From Gemmatimonadota bacterium (GTDB taxonomy: Bacteria; Gemmatimonadota; Gemmatimonadetes; Longimicrobiales; Gaopeijiaceae): a DNA stretch of 64,000 nucleotides. A program made the translations under genes and the position numbers. Location: NCBI GenBank assembly GCA_012960225.1, contig DUBS01000004.1:1-64000 (forward strand), read 5' to 3'. Numbering within the stretch: position 1 is the stretch's first letter; each line of letters begins with the position of its first letter. Of this stretch, positions 16,503-26,400 are shown in pieces. The notes under the pieces were generated by a model. That model was not told the origin of the DNA. It saw only the letters and a program-made list of their open reading frames with translations, and did not search any database.

Positions 16503-17537
16503 TTAGCGGGTCGGGAATCGGAATTCAGTCCACAATTCAGGCTTCCACCACTCGCCATCAAATACCCGCTCTAACCGGCTCTCGAAGTGAGCAAAATTCG
16601 AGAGTGGATCAGCTGGCGATACTGGAGGTGAGAAAAAGTTCTCCCAGTGTCCCATGAGCACACGTTGAGGTTGGAGATTCTCGACAAATGCTTCCGGATG
16701 CCAATCGACCTGATCGAATGTCGCGGGCACAAGGATTGCTGCATCAACAGATCGCTCACGAATAACCGCTTCTGGAGCAAAGCCAAGAGGTGGCGGTGCC
16801 ACTGCATCCTGGTAGTAGATACGGAAGGCTACTGACTCGTCAGCGTTGAGGAAGTCAATCAAATACGCGTGTGTTGTGCCGTCCAGCCACTCCGTCGCCC
16901 AACGCGGCTCTGTGGTCAAGGCACGAACACGAGTTCCCTGGAAGAGTGTGTAACCCTCAAAGTGAGGGGCATGAAACGAACGGAGCGCCATAACACGAAC
17001 ACCTGGTCCATAGCTTAGCCACGTTCCGACTGTTCTCTGGTCACCCGCGATATCGTTGACTTCGTCTACACGCTCTCCAACACCTGACCAGCTACCCAAC
17101 GTGTTCTTCACCGTTCTGCTACCAACGATACGAGCACGGGGAGCGTGTTCTAATGCAACTCGGGGAACGTCCATTAGGTGGTCATAGTGTGCGTGGCCAA
17201 CCAAAATCACATGGGCCTCTGACACGTCATAACGAGACATGAACTCGTCAACGACATCCGAGTCGGATCGAATCGGCAATAAGCCAGTCTTCACCAACCC
17301 CGGATTAGAGAAGAATGGGGCCGCGATGACTTGATCATCCCCTCGCTCGAAAATCCAACCCCCGGTCCCGAGATAGATCAATCGCACTCCATCCTCAGAA
17401 GCAGCTGACTGATCGATGACCCCAGAAACAGTTGGGGCTGCAGTGGCACAACCGGTAGTTGAGCTTACAGACCAACAGAAAACTCCAATCAGTAGAGAGC
17501 GCCAACAGGGCGCAGAAAACCTTCGGATTTTTCTCAC
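16503..17537 (-). CDS. Metallo-beta-lactamase-fold lipoprotein
   Basis: Zinc hydrolase of the metallo-beta-lactamase superfamily, 344 residues, substrate unknown. The main metal motif GHAHYDHLMD is present, with further histidines in HAPHFEGY and in MGHWENF near the C-terminus. The arrangement is closer to the UlaG/NAPE-PLD-like branch than to true beta-lactamases. The N-terminus is basic, then hydrophobic, and ends in SSTTGC, a plausible lipobox, so it is probably a lipoprotein. The GTG start overlaps the asparaginase stop (TAGTG), which indicates coupling. The three-gene set (aminotransferase, asparaginase, this protein) suggests amino-acid or D-amino-acid related metabolism, but nothing shows what it cleaves. 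Confidence 0.82.
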   Translation of the reverse strand: MRKIRRFSAPCWRSLLIGVFCWSVSSTTGCATAAPTVSGVIDQSAASEDGVRLIYLGTGGWIFERGDDQVIAAPFFSNPGLVKTGLLPIRSDSDVVDEFMSRYDVSEAHVILVGHAHYDHLMDVPRVALEHAPRARIVGSRTVKNTLGSWSGVGERVDEVNDIAGDQRTVGTWLSYGPGVRVMALRSFHAPHFEGYTLFQGTRVRALTTEPRWATEWLDGTTHAYLIDFLNADESVAFRIYYQDAVAPPPLGFAPEAVIRERSVDAAILVPATFDQVDWHPEAFVENLQPQRVLMGHWENFFSPPVSPADPLSNFAHFESRLERVFDGEWWKPELWTEFRFPTR

Positions 17538-18574
17538 TAATGGGTAGCGAAAATCGCCTGGATTTCCGTTCCATCACGAGAGTGCAGTAATGCGAGCATC
17601 AATAGAACTCGGGCCTTGTGAGGCGGAAGATCACCTCCAGCAACGACACCGGCTTCCGCTTGTTGTCCACTACCAATCACTCGACCCTCGGGAACTCTTG
17701 ACGCCAAAACTACTGGAATACCTTCTGATGTGATCTCAGAAATTGCCCGCCGCATTTCCGGGCTCGTACGTCCCCCACCGAACGCCTGGACTACGATGCC
17801 AGATACACCCTGCTGGGCCCAACTCCTGAGAACCATCGCGTCGTTGCCGGCGAAGTCAGCAACAATCGGTACTACTGGCAGTGCCTCCACCCCTGCCAGT
17901 GACGGCAGCGCCTGGACAGTATGAAGAGTTTCACTACTGCGTCGGAAAGTCACTCCATCCGAATCGACTACACCTAGCGCGCCCCACTCTGCAGATAGGA
18001 ACGTATCTATGCGGTTGTTATCGGTCTTCCTCACATCTCTAGCTGAATGAATCTCGTCGTTAAGAACTACGAGCACTCCACGCCCACCCGCGGTCGGGTC
18101 CGCGGCAACACGCACAGCTGTAAGCAGATTAGCTGGGCCATCAGCAGAAATGGCTGTTGCGGAGCGCATCGATCCAGTTAAAACCACCGGGCGAAGATCC
18201 TTGATGGTCAGATGAAGGAAATAGGCTGTCTCCTCCATCGTGTCCGTCCCATGTGTCACGACAATACCGCTAATATCAGGCTCAGCATCTAGGAGTTCGT
18301 TGATACGCTTAGCCAGTAGCAGCCAGTGGCCTGGCGTCATCTCAGACGAACCAATACGACTAAATTCCTCGACTTCGACCTGGGCAACTCCTGCTAGTTG
18401 CGGTACTGCCTCAATTAAAGCACTCCCAGTCAGTTGATCGTCACCGGGCCGGCTGGCGATCGTTCCACCCGTAGCTATAACCCGTACGACAGGCAGCTCT
18501 TGCGCTCCCACAGGCAAGCTCACCAGCAAGAACGTCAGTAATCCCGCACACGCACTCCTGAATTCCTGGGTCAA
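17537..18574 (-). CDS. Type II L-asparaginase, exported
   Basis: Hydrolyses asparagine (and often glutamine) to the acid plus ammonia. The 345-residue protein has a cleavable signal peptide (GLLTFLLVSLPVGAQ). Both catalytic threonine motifs are present: VIATGGTIAS near the N-terminus and VVTHGTDTMEETAYFL, and the DGPANLLTAVRVAADP block is typical. This is the periplasmic high-affinity class. Its TTG start overlaps the aminotransferase stop by four bases (TTGA), and its own stop overlaps the start of the metallo-beta-lactamase-fold gene, so all three are translationally linked. A glutaminase-asparaginase specificity cannot be told from the sequence by eye. Confidence 0.93.
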   Translation of the reverse strand: MTQEFRSACAGLLTFLLVSLPVGAQELPVVRVIATGGTIASRPGDDQLTGSALIEAVPQLAGVAQVEVEEFSRIGSSEMTPGHWLLLAKRINELLDAEPDISGIVVTHGTDTMEETAYFLHLTIKDLRPVVLTGSMRSATAISADGPANLLTAVRVAADPTAGGRGVLVVLNDEIHSARDVRKTDNNRIDTFLSAEWGALGVVDSDGVTFRRSSETLHTVQALPSLAGVEALPVVPIVADFAGNDAMVLRSWAQQGVSGIVVQAFGGGRTSPEMRRAISEITSEGIPVVLASRVPEGRVIGSGQQAEAGVVAGGDLPPHKARVLLMLALLHSRDGTEIQAIFATH

Positions 18575-19446
18575 GCGATAGAGCCCTCTAAGCCTGACTC
18601 GACTTCCTGCACCCTCCCATGGAACAAGTCTGACAACCTCTGCGTGACAGGCCCGATACTTCCATCTCCAATCACGGCTCCATTCAAGGTCGTGATGGGA
18701 CGCACCTCACCTGTGGTGCCCGTGAAGAATAGTTCATCAGCCTCCCTGAGTTCCTCTACCTGAATTGGCCGCTCCTCTAAAGCGATACCAGCCTGGTCGG
18801 CCAATTCAAGTACAACCTCGCGGGTGATACCGGGGAGGATGTTGCTTGTCGCGGGATGGGTGACAACTGTGCCATCGAATACGCCCCAAAAATTCATATG
18901 CGCTCCTTCGATCGCTACACCATCACGCACCAGGACTGCATCATCCGCACCAGCTTCTATCGCATCCTGAAATGCGAGCACATTGGGTAACAGGCATATT
19001 GTCTTGATGTCTACGCGACTCCATCGACGATCAGGTACGGTCATTGCTGAGAATCCCTGCGCCCAGCGCTCGGGTGATGGACGTTCCCATGTTTGTGCAA
19101 AAGCGTATACAGTCGGCTCAACATCTTCTTGAGGGAAATAGTGCGTTCTGGGAGCAGCACCTCGGGTTATTTGGAGATAGACATACGAAGTTGGCATATC
19201 CTGGAAATCATTAGCTGAGATGAGCTGTCTATGGATGTCTTCGAGGCCGTCGAGCGAGTAGTTAATTCTCATCCAAGCAAGTCCCCGTTTCAGCCTAGCC
19301 ATGTGGCGATCGAGACCGAACGGAACTCCGTTATAGAACGGAGTCACCTCGTAGACACCGTCGGCTAAGAGAAATCCACGGTCGTCCGGCGAGATCTTCG
19401 CTTCATCCTTGTGGATGAAGTCACCGTCAAGAAAGACGATGCTCAT
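18571..19446 (-). CDS. Class IV PLP aminotransferase, D-amino-acid transaminase-like
   Basis: Fold-type IV pyridoxal-phosphate aminotransferase (the family of D-alanine and branched-chain aminotransferases and aminodeoxychorismate lyase). DDRGFLLADGVYEVTPFYNG near the N-terminus is characteristic of the D-amino-acid transaminase group; the Schiff-base lysine lies in DIKTICLLPNVLA and the cofactor-phosphate region in SNILPGITREVVLELA, then FFTGTTGEVRPI. I chose the ATG at 19446 (preceded by GGAG) over the open frame up to 19503; this gives 291 residues, normal length. D-alanine or D-glutamate synthesis for the cell wall is likely, but exact substrates are inference. It is coupled to the asparaginase gene downstream. 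Confidence 0.88.
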   Translation of the reverse strand: MSIVFLDGDFIHKDEAKISPDDRGFLLADGVYEVTPFYNGVPFGLDRHMARLKRGLAWMRINYSLDGLEDIHRQLISANDFQDMPTSYVYLQITRGAAPRTHYFPQEDVEPTVYAFAQTWERPSPERWAQGFSAMTVPDRRWSRVDIKTICLLPNVLAFQDAIEAGADDAVLVRDGVAIEGAHMNFWGVFDGTVVTHPATSNILPGITREVVLELADQAGIALEERPIQVEELREADELFFTGTTGEVRPITTLNGAVIGDGSIGPVTQRLSDLFHGRVQEVESGLEGSIA

Positions 19447-19499
19447 TAGGTCTCCAACAAGTGATTGGGATTCTTTGGATAAACATGTGGACGGATCTA

Positions 19500-22388
19500 T
19501 CAATTCTTCAATAGTGATTTCAGGTGCTGACCTGTATAGGAGTTCTTTGTCGCCATAACTTCTTCCGGGGTTCCAGTCACAAGAATCTTACCTCCTCCAG
19601 CGCCACCCTCGGGTCCCAAGTCTACGATCCAGTCTGCAGTTTTCACCACGTGCATGTTGTGCTCGATGACGATGACTGTGTTACCAAGATCAACCAATCG
19701 ATGGAGGACATCGAGCAGAACCCGGATATCCTCGAAATGCAATCCCGTGGTTGGTTCGTCGAGGATATAGAGCGTTTGTCCCGTAGCACGTTTCGATAGC
19801 TCGGTAGCCAATTTGACCCTCTGGGCTTCACCCCCAGATAAGGTGGTAGCGGACTGGCCTAGGTGGATATATCCAAGACCGACATCCGCTAACGTTTGAA
19901 GCTTGTCCTTAATGCGGGGCACGGCATCAAAGAAATCGAGCGCATCATCGACTGTCATACTAAGTACATCGGCTATGTTCTTGCCCTTGTAGTAGACATC
20001 GAGAGTTTCGCGGTTATATCGGCGACCTCGACATACATCACACGAGACATACACATCAGGAAGAAAGTGCATCTCGATTTTCACCAATCCGTCTCCCTGG
20101 CACGCCTCACAACGACCGCCCTTCACATTGAAGGAAAACCGACCAGGACCGTATCCACGCATCTGTGATTCCGGAAGATCAGCAAAGAGCTCTCGGATCG
20201 GCGTAAAGAGACCTGTATAAGTCGCGGGATTGGACCGGGGCGTGCGACCAATCGCCGATTGGTCGACATCTATGACCTTGTCGACCAACTCAACGCCCTC
20301 GATACGATCATGGCCTGCAGGAACCAGATTGCTCCGGTATAAGCGCCGAGCCAATGCATGATAAAGGGTTTCGTTGACAAGAGTCGATTTCCCAGAACCA
20401 CTCACCCCTGTAACACACGAGAAAACACCAAGGGGGAAGTGAACATTGAGATCTTGGAGATTATGACCGCGAGCACCCATAACACTGATGGATCTCTCTT
20501 TATCAATCTTCCGACGTTGCTCTGGCACGAGAATCTTCCGGTCACCACGCAGATATGCAGCGGTAAGAGACTTCTTTTCTCCCAAGAGAGCCTCCAGGGG
20601 TCCATTAGCAACAACTTCACCACCATGTCGGCCGGCCCCGGGGCCTAGGTCCACGATATGGTCTGCACGTCGGATCGTGTCTTCGTCGTGCTCGACCACA
20701 AGAACTGTGTTACCTAAATCCCGAAGACATTCTAGTGTCACTAATAGCCGCTCGTTATCGCGCTGGTGCAAACCTATCGAGGGTTCATCTAGGATGTAGA
20801 GCACGCCTACTAAACGGCTGCCAATCTGCGTAGCGAGACGAATCCTCTGTGCCTCGCCCCCAGAGAGTGAACCCGCAGAACGACTCAGCGTAAGGTAGTC
20901 GAGTCCCACATCACAGAGAAAACGCAGTCGTTCCGTGACCTCCTTCAGGATCGGGCCAGCGACCTCGACCGGGATAGGAGGCTGTTTCCAATCGCTTGAT
21001 CGGATCCCAGTCTGGAATGCCTCCTCACTCAGGAGTGAATTGAAAAACTCTCCTGCTTCTCTAATCGATAACTCACCAATCTCACCTATAGAGCGCGCCA
21101 TGACTGTTACTGCTCGCGATTCAGGTTTCAGCCGAGTCCCATCGCAAGCAGCACAAGCAAGCGTAGACATATAATCTTCAAGTTGTCTCCGAACCGATGC
21201 TGAAGTCGTTTCACGGTAGCGTCGGTCTACATTAGCTCGCACACCCTCCCATCGATCTTCGTAATACGCCTTGACCTTCCCGGATCCGGATTTATATGGA
21301 AACCGAAGCTTCATCGTGCCTGATCCGCCAATGATCGCGTCCCGCACTTCCTGGCCTAGCTCACTCCAGGGGAATCTGGCATCGAATTCATATGCTGCTG
21401 CAAGTCCCGGGATTACAGAGTGAAGCACGTTCCCTGAAGGAGTACCCCACGGCGCAATCGCACCCTCCAGAATTGAGGACCCAGGATCACCAACCAGAAG
21501 ATCCGGGTTCACTTCCTTGCTCGTGCCGAGTCCGCCACACTCATCGCACGCCCCGTATGGCGAGTTGAATGAAAACTGTCTTGGCTCGAGTTCCGATAGA
21601 CTCGTTCCACAGGTTTGGCAGGCATACCGCTCGCTAAAAACGTGCTCTACAGGCTCATTGCCTTTGATATGCTCGACGACCTGGAGAACTCCATCTCCTG
21701 TTCGTAGTGCCGTTTCAACCGAGTCCGCCATGCGATCCCTGTCCTCAACATGTACGACTAAACGATCGACAATGACTGAAATGTCATGGTTCTCATATCT
21801 GTTGAGCTGCGGAGGCTCAGTCAGATCATATAGTTCTCCATCAGCTCGGACTCGCACAAAACCTTCCTTGCGTGCTCGTTCAAAAACCGCGGCAAATTCC
21901 CCTTTCCTGCCACGAACCAGAGGGGCCAGAATTTCGATCCGTGTTCCCTCAGGAAGGCCTAGGAGTTGATCAACAATCTGTGTCGCTGGCTGTCTGAGGA
22001 CTGGATCCCCGCACGAATGACAATGAGGAATTCCAATCCGAGCCCATAGAAGTCGTAAGTAATCGTAGACCTCCGTCACCGTGCCCACAGTAGAGCGCGG
22101 GTTTTTCGCAACGGTTTTTTGTTCTATAGAAATTGCTGGAGAGAGGCCCTCGATTGCATCGACATCGGGCTTCTCCATAAGTCCAAGAAATTGGCGTGCA
22201 TACGCTGAAAGAGATTCGACGTAGCGTCGTTGTCCTTCCGCATAAATCGTATCAAACGCGAGAGAGGATTTTCCGGACCCTGAGAGACCGGTAATGACGA
22301 TCAACTTCTCACGAGGGAGTTCTAGGTCAATCCCTTTGAGGTTGTGTTGGCGCGCACCACGGATGACCAGCTTTTCTTCAGTTGTCAT
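19500..22388 (-). CDS. uvrA: UvrABC excinuclease subunit A
   Basis: DNA damage-recognition ATPase of nucleotide excision repair. Both ABC modules are complete: Walker [16 protein letters not shown] with the first signature [16 protein letters not shown], and [15 protein letters not shown] with the second signature [16 protein letters not shown]. Zinc-finger cysteines are visible in [14 protein letters not shown] with CDECGGLG, and CEACQGDG with [10 protein letters not shown]. The start at 22388 (MTTEEK) gives the usual length of about 960; in-frame starts at 22415 and 22442 (TTG) would add 9 or 18 residues, and 22415 is close to a weak GCAGG site. It is downstream of htpX with about 130 bases between, on the same strand as the aminotransferase. 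Confidence 0.97.
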   Translation of the reverse strand: MTTEEKLVIRGARQHNLKGIDLELPREKLIVITGLSGSGKSSLAFDTIYAEGQRRYVESLSAYARQFLGLMEKPDVDAIEGLSPAISIEQKTVAKNPRSTVGTVTEVYDYLRLLWARIGIPHCHSCGDPVLRQPATQIVDQLLGLPEGTRIEILAPLVRGRKGEFAAVFERARKEGFVRVRADGELYDLTEPPQLNRYENHDISVIVDRLVVHVEDRDRMADSVETALRTGDGVLQVVEHIKGNEPVEHVFSERYACQTCGTSLSELEPRQFSFNSPYGACDECGGLGTSKEVNPDLLVGDPGSSILEGAIAPWGTPSGNVLHSVIPGLAAAYEFDARFPWSELGQEVRDAIIGGSGTMKLRFPYKSGSGKVKAYYEDRWEGVRANVDRRYRETTSASVRRQLEDYMSTLACAACDGTRLKPESRAVTVMARSIGEIGELSIREAGEFFNSLLSEEAFQTGIRSSDWKQPPIPVEVAGPILKEVTERLRFLCDVGLDYLTLSRSAGSLSGGEAQRIRLATQIGSRLVGVLYILDEPSIGLHQRDNERLLVTLECLRDLGNTVLVVEHDEDTIRRADHIVDLGPGAGRHGGEVVANGPLEALLGEKKSLTAAYLRGDRKILVPEQRRKIDKERSISVMGARGHNLQDLNVHFPLGVFSCVTGVSGSGKSTLVNETLYHALARRLYRSNLVPAGHDRIEGVELVDKVIDVDQSAIGRTPRSNPATYTGLFTPIRELFADLPESQMRGYGPGRFSFNVKGGRCEACQGDGLVKIEMHFLPDVYVSCDVCRGRRYNRETLDVYYKGKNIADVLSMTVDDALDFFDAVPRIKDKLQTLADVGLGYIHLGQSATTLSGGEAQRVKLATELSKRATGQTLYILDEPTTGLHFEDIRVLLDVLHRLVDLGNTVIVIEHNMHVVKTADWIVDLGPEGGAGGGKILVTGTPEEVMATKNSYTGQHLKSLLKN

Positions 22389-22515
22389 GGGTGGGGATGA
22401 TGGAGATCCGGGCATAGCCTGCAATACTAACCGACTAGCCAAGTCAAGCCCAATCCATGAATAGAGCTATAAGGAAATTGGAATCTTCGACGCACCAGCC
22501 TACCAGACGAGCCTC

Positions 22516-23370
22516 TTAGATCCTCATTCGACGAAGCTTGGCAACTCGTTTCTCAGTCGGTGGGTGGGTGCTGAAGAATCGGGACATCGTGTCGCCAGCC
22601 GAACCTGCTAGTGGATTAATGATCGCCAGTTGCGCTGCTGCTGGATTGACCTGCATAGGAATCTTTTGCGCATAGCCTTCGATCTTTTGTAGTGCACTCG
22701 CAAGTCCCTTCGGATCACTAGTGATCCTCGCTGCTGTTGCGTCAGCCTGAAACTCGTTGGAACGGCTAATCATCATCTGGATGATCATTGCTGCCATAGG
22801 TGCGATAATCATCGTAGCGATCATAACTACCAGGTTCCCTCCCCCGTTAGATCGCCTTCCTCTTCCTCCTCCAAAAATCAGACCCCACTTCGCGATGCTC
22901 GCGAGCATCGCGATTGCCCCGGCAACCGTAGCAGCCACGGTCCCGACCAGCATGTGACGATGCTTAATGTGAGCGAGCTCATGTGCGATCACTCCCTCCA
23001 ATTCTCTTGCAGAGATCAGTTGGAGAATCCCAGAGGTAACGCACACAACTGCATGGTTCTGGTTCCGACCTGTGGCGAATGCGTTTGGCTGCTCTGAGGG
23101 TGCGATCGCGATGGTAGGCATCGGCAGATTCGCCTCTGATCTTAGGCGGTCCACCATCGTATAAAGTTCGGGAGCATCATCCGGACCAATCACCTTAGCA
23201 CGGTACATTCTTAGCACTGCTCGATCACTAAACCAGTACGCCCCCACATTCATGATGACTGCAAAAACGAGCATACCAAGAGCCATGCTCGGACCGCCTA
23301 AATAGTTTCCAGCCCCCACAAGAAGCACGGTAAGCCCTGTCATTAGAGCGAAAACCTTCATCATCTGCAT
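22516..23370 (-). CDS. htpX: HtpX-type membrane zinc metalloprotease (M48)
   Basis: Inner-membrane protease of the M48B family that degrades misfolded membrane proteins. The zinc-binding HELAH motif is in LEGVIAHELAHIKHRHM, the third ligand region in SRSNEFQADATAA, and two hydrophobic segments each lie before and after the HELAH. The C-terminal FFSTHPPTEKRVAKLRRM is typical of HtpX. The ATG at 23370 is eight bases after CAGGAG; the longer frame to 23415 has no such site. Length 284 fits HtpX. A Gly/Arg-rich loop (FGGGRGRRSNGGGN) lies between the two C-terminal membrane segments. Confidence 0.95.
   Translation of the reverse strand: MQMMKVFALMTGLTVLLVGAGNYLGGPSMALGMLVFAVIMNVGAYWFSDRAVLRMYRAKVIGPDDAPELYTMVDRLRSEANLPMPTIAIAPSEQPNAFATGRNQNHAVVCVTSGILQLISARELEGVIAHELAHIKHRHMLVGTVAATVAGAIAMLASIAKWGLIFGGGRGRRSNGGGNLVVMIATMIIAPMAAMIIQMMISRSNEFQADATAARITSDPKGLASALQKIEGYAQKIPMQVNPAAAQLAIINPLAGSAGDTMSRFFSTHPPTEKRVAKLRRMRI
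22890..22913. repeat. Perfect 24-bp palindrome inside htpX
   Basis: TCGCGATGCTCG followed directly by its reverse complement, with no spacer, in the codons for the AIAMLASIAK part of HtpX. It may be a by-product of codons for a repetitive Ala/Ile/Ser run, or a protein-binding or cruciform site. Confidence 0.6.
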
Positions 23371-23481
23371 GTGAGAAACTCCTGATGCGAAAAAGAAGTC
23401 AGTCTGACGACCCAACTTGAGTATTATCGTACACCACAGTGTTCCCTAAAAGGCCTTCGGTTTCGTGCACGAATAATGTCC

Positions 23482-26400
23482 TTAGTATCCCCATTCCCGG
23501 AAAATAAAGATCCCCACAACCTGAGACTGAGGGATTCCCAATGAGCTGAATCCTGCACCGCCGCTTCTAAGGAACCGGTCCTCAAAGAAGCCCTGAACGA
23601 CATAGTCTTCGGAGAAAGCGTACTCAAGCCTTGCTCCGCCGAAAACACCAGCTCCAGCATTCTGACCTGACAGAGGCCTAAAGACGAGCACGATGAACGC
23701 GTCCGGGCCAACATATTGCCCAATCTCTATTTGCGTGTCCGCAAGAGAGTTCGTGATGCCGCCGGCCAGCATAAAATCACCAGCCTGCGTAATCGAGAGG
23801 TAGTCCAGGCCTATACCCTGAGCGAGTGCTGCCCCGAGTTGTGTTGCTACTGCTCCTGATACAAGAGTTGTGGCGAATGATCCCACCGCACCTTGTAAGA
23901 AAGCCGTTTGTCCCGTCGCAAGCTCAGAACTCGCACGCCCGAAGATCAGGTAACTGATCAAGTCTGATTGAACGAGACCGGCTTCGTCAGTACTCAATGC
24001 AACACGCGGTAGCGTCAGCGTTCCTTCAACATTCGCAGTGACTTCCAGTGGCTCATCCTCGATCCGCCGGATTCGGCTCAGCGCTTGGATGTTTAGAACT
24101 GGATTAATACCAGGAGTACCGAGAAAGCTGACGGTACCTCCGTTCACTTCAAAGCTCCTTCCTAGCACGGAATACGAGCCCCGCAGAGCCTGCAAATCAC
24201 CAATCAGAACGAGATCAGATTCCCTACGATCATAGGTCACGATTAGTTGCTCACCGCCCATCTCTACATTCATTTCATTCGATCGAAGCCATGTGTTTCT
24301 GGGTACTGAGAGATCAACCTCTACGCGGAGGTTTTCCAAGAATGGGTTCCGGATATCTCGAATTAGAGATTGCCTGAAGAACTCAGTTGTGTCCGTTCCT
24401 AGGTCCATAAAATCGACTACAGCTACGTTACGAGCGAACTCATCTACGTATAAGATCGTCTCATCCACGCTCACACTTCCGTGTATCTCGGGACGCCCAT
24501 AGCGCCCCTCCAACGTGAGGTTTCCACTTATCAAGCTCTCCACGTCGAGACGCTGTACTGCCTGAAAACGGTCGAATTCCATTGCCAGATCTAGAGCAGG
24601 ATCACGCACTGAATCAAGCGTAATTGTTCCGTCAATTTCAGAGTGACCCGTTGCATCAGTCACAAGATGGACCACTACACGCCTATCCGGATTAAAGGTC
24701 AGTGATCCATTCACATCACTGTGTCGAACACCTAGGGCTCCCAGAGACCACGATGCAGCTTCCACATCAACCACACCGTCGGGTTCCGGGTCTTCCGTAG
24801 TGCCCTGAATCCGGACAACGCCTGAAACTGAGCCAGTCACATCCTCAAGAGTACCGAAGTAATCCAGCGCATCAGCAGCATCTAAAGAATCAGCTTGGAT
24901 CAAAAGGTTCATCGGCCGTCTAACTGACCTAGAATCACGTTCTTGAAGAGAGAGATCTAGCGGAATTGATCCGGCCACCCGAAGAACGGGGTTCGTACCC
25001 TCGAAGCCTTCAATATCAATGTTTACTTCCAATCCACTGTAATCCAGGGAGCCTTTAACCGCTGAGAATTCAATGCCGGCATATCTGGGCGCGACAATCT
25101 CTAAGTCTGCAGAGATAACGGGATCATCGGACAACCCTTGAACTGTGAGAAGAAGGTTGGCATGGCCCTCGGCTAAAGCATCAATTTCCAGAACCTCGAT
25201 CACTCGATCTAGGTGCAGCCCGCGTAGATCAAGCCGAAAATCAGATCGCCCTTCTCGTGCCAGCACACCGGAAGCGACCATATGCATTGGATCTTCACCA
25301 GCTCGGCTAATCTGGGTCGAGTCAAAGGAAACAGATGCACCATCCCAAGTGATGTGAGTTGGCTCGACTAAGGCATAGACTAATGCATCAAGAGTCGTAG
25401 TGGCTTCTTCTAGATCCAGACGGCCACCCGCTGAATCAAATTCAAACTGTCCTCTCACCTCAAGTTCCTCGCCCATTCGCCGGACGATACTCAAGGATGC
25501 CTCACCCCTGCGATTAGACATATCAGCATCGACTTGTGCTCGTTCTAGCGATCTACCCTGCCACTCGACTCCGAACGCCTCGGTCAATACATCCCAGTCA
25601 CCGGAGATTGAAGGAAGGGAGTCCGCGTTAAACACGACATGAGCACTGTCAACACGATTGCGCCCGTATACGGCACCGGATACGTCCATTTCCAGGTCTA
25701 CGTTGAGGGCATCTACTGAACCAACCAAACGGGCACTACCACTTATCGCACCATGCATTCGCACATCGGCAGTGTCAGGCAGAGCGTCAACATCCACACC
25801 CTCAAAGCGCAGCAACTCCATTTCGAGGAGTGTGAGCGTATCTTTCGCAATCACAGTGTCACCGAGCAGAAGTGGCCGAAGGCCCTCTAGAGATTCAGCA
25901 GAGAAGGTCAACCGAGCTTCCCCATCCAAGGGAGCTGCCATTCCCAGTCGGCCATCACCCGATACAGCCACACCACCAAGGCTGGCGTCGAGGCTATCCA
26001 CCGTGAGAATGCCAGCAGACGCAGTCAGATGTGCCATCACCGTATCCACGTGGAGCCCACCAATACGTGAGCGAGACCATGCCAGTGTCGCGGCAGCATC
26101 CATCGAATCTATTTGTAACCCCCTACCTTCTATCGATAGAGCTCCAGTCCATTCGGACTGCCTCGGGAGCTCCGTGAAAAAATTCGATAAAGGGACGTTG
26201 TCACCTACGATATCCAAACGATAAAACGATCCCGGCTGAGTAAGGTCGAGCACCCCTCCCAGTCCTATTTGGCCACCAGCTGCATCGAATTCCCCTGAAA
26301 CTTGCAAATCACGGAGACGTCCAACTCCTCGAATCGGTCCTGTCAGTTCACCCTTAAGGCCGAGTTCGGGACGGGTTTGGGCAAGTAAGCCTAGAGACAA

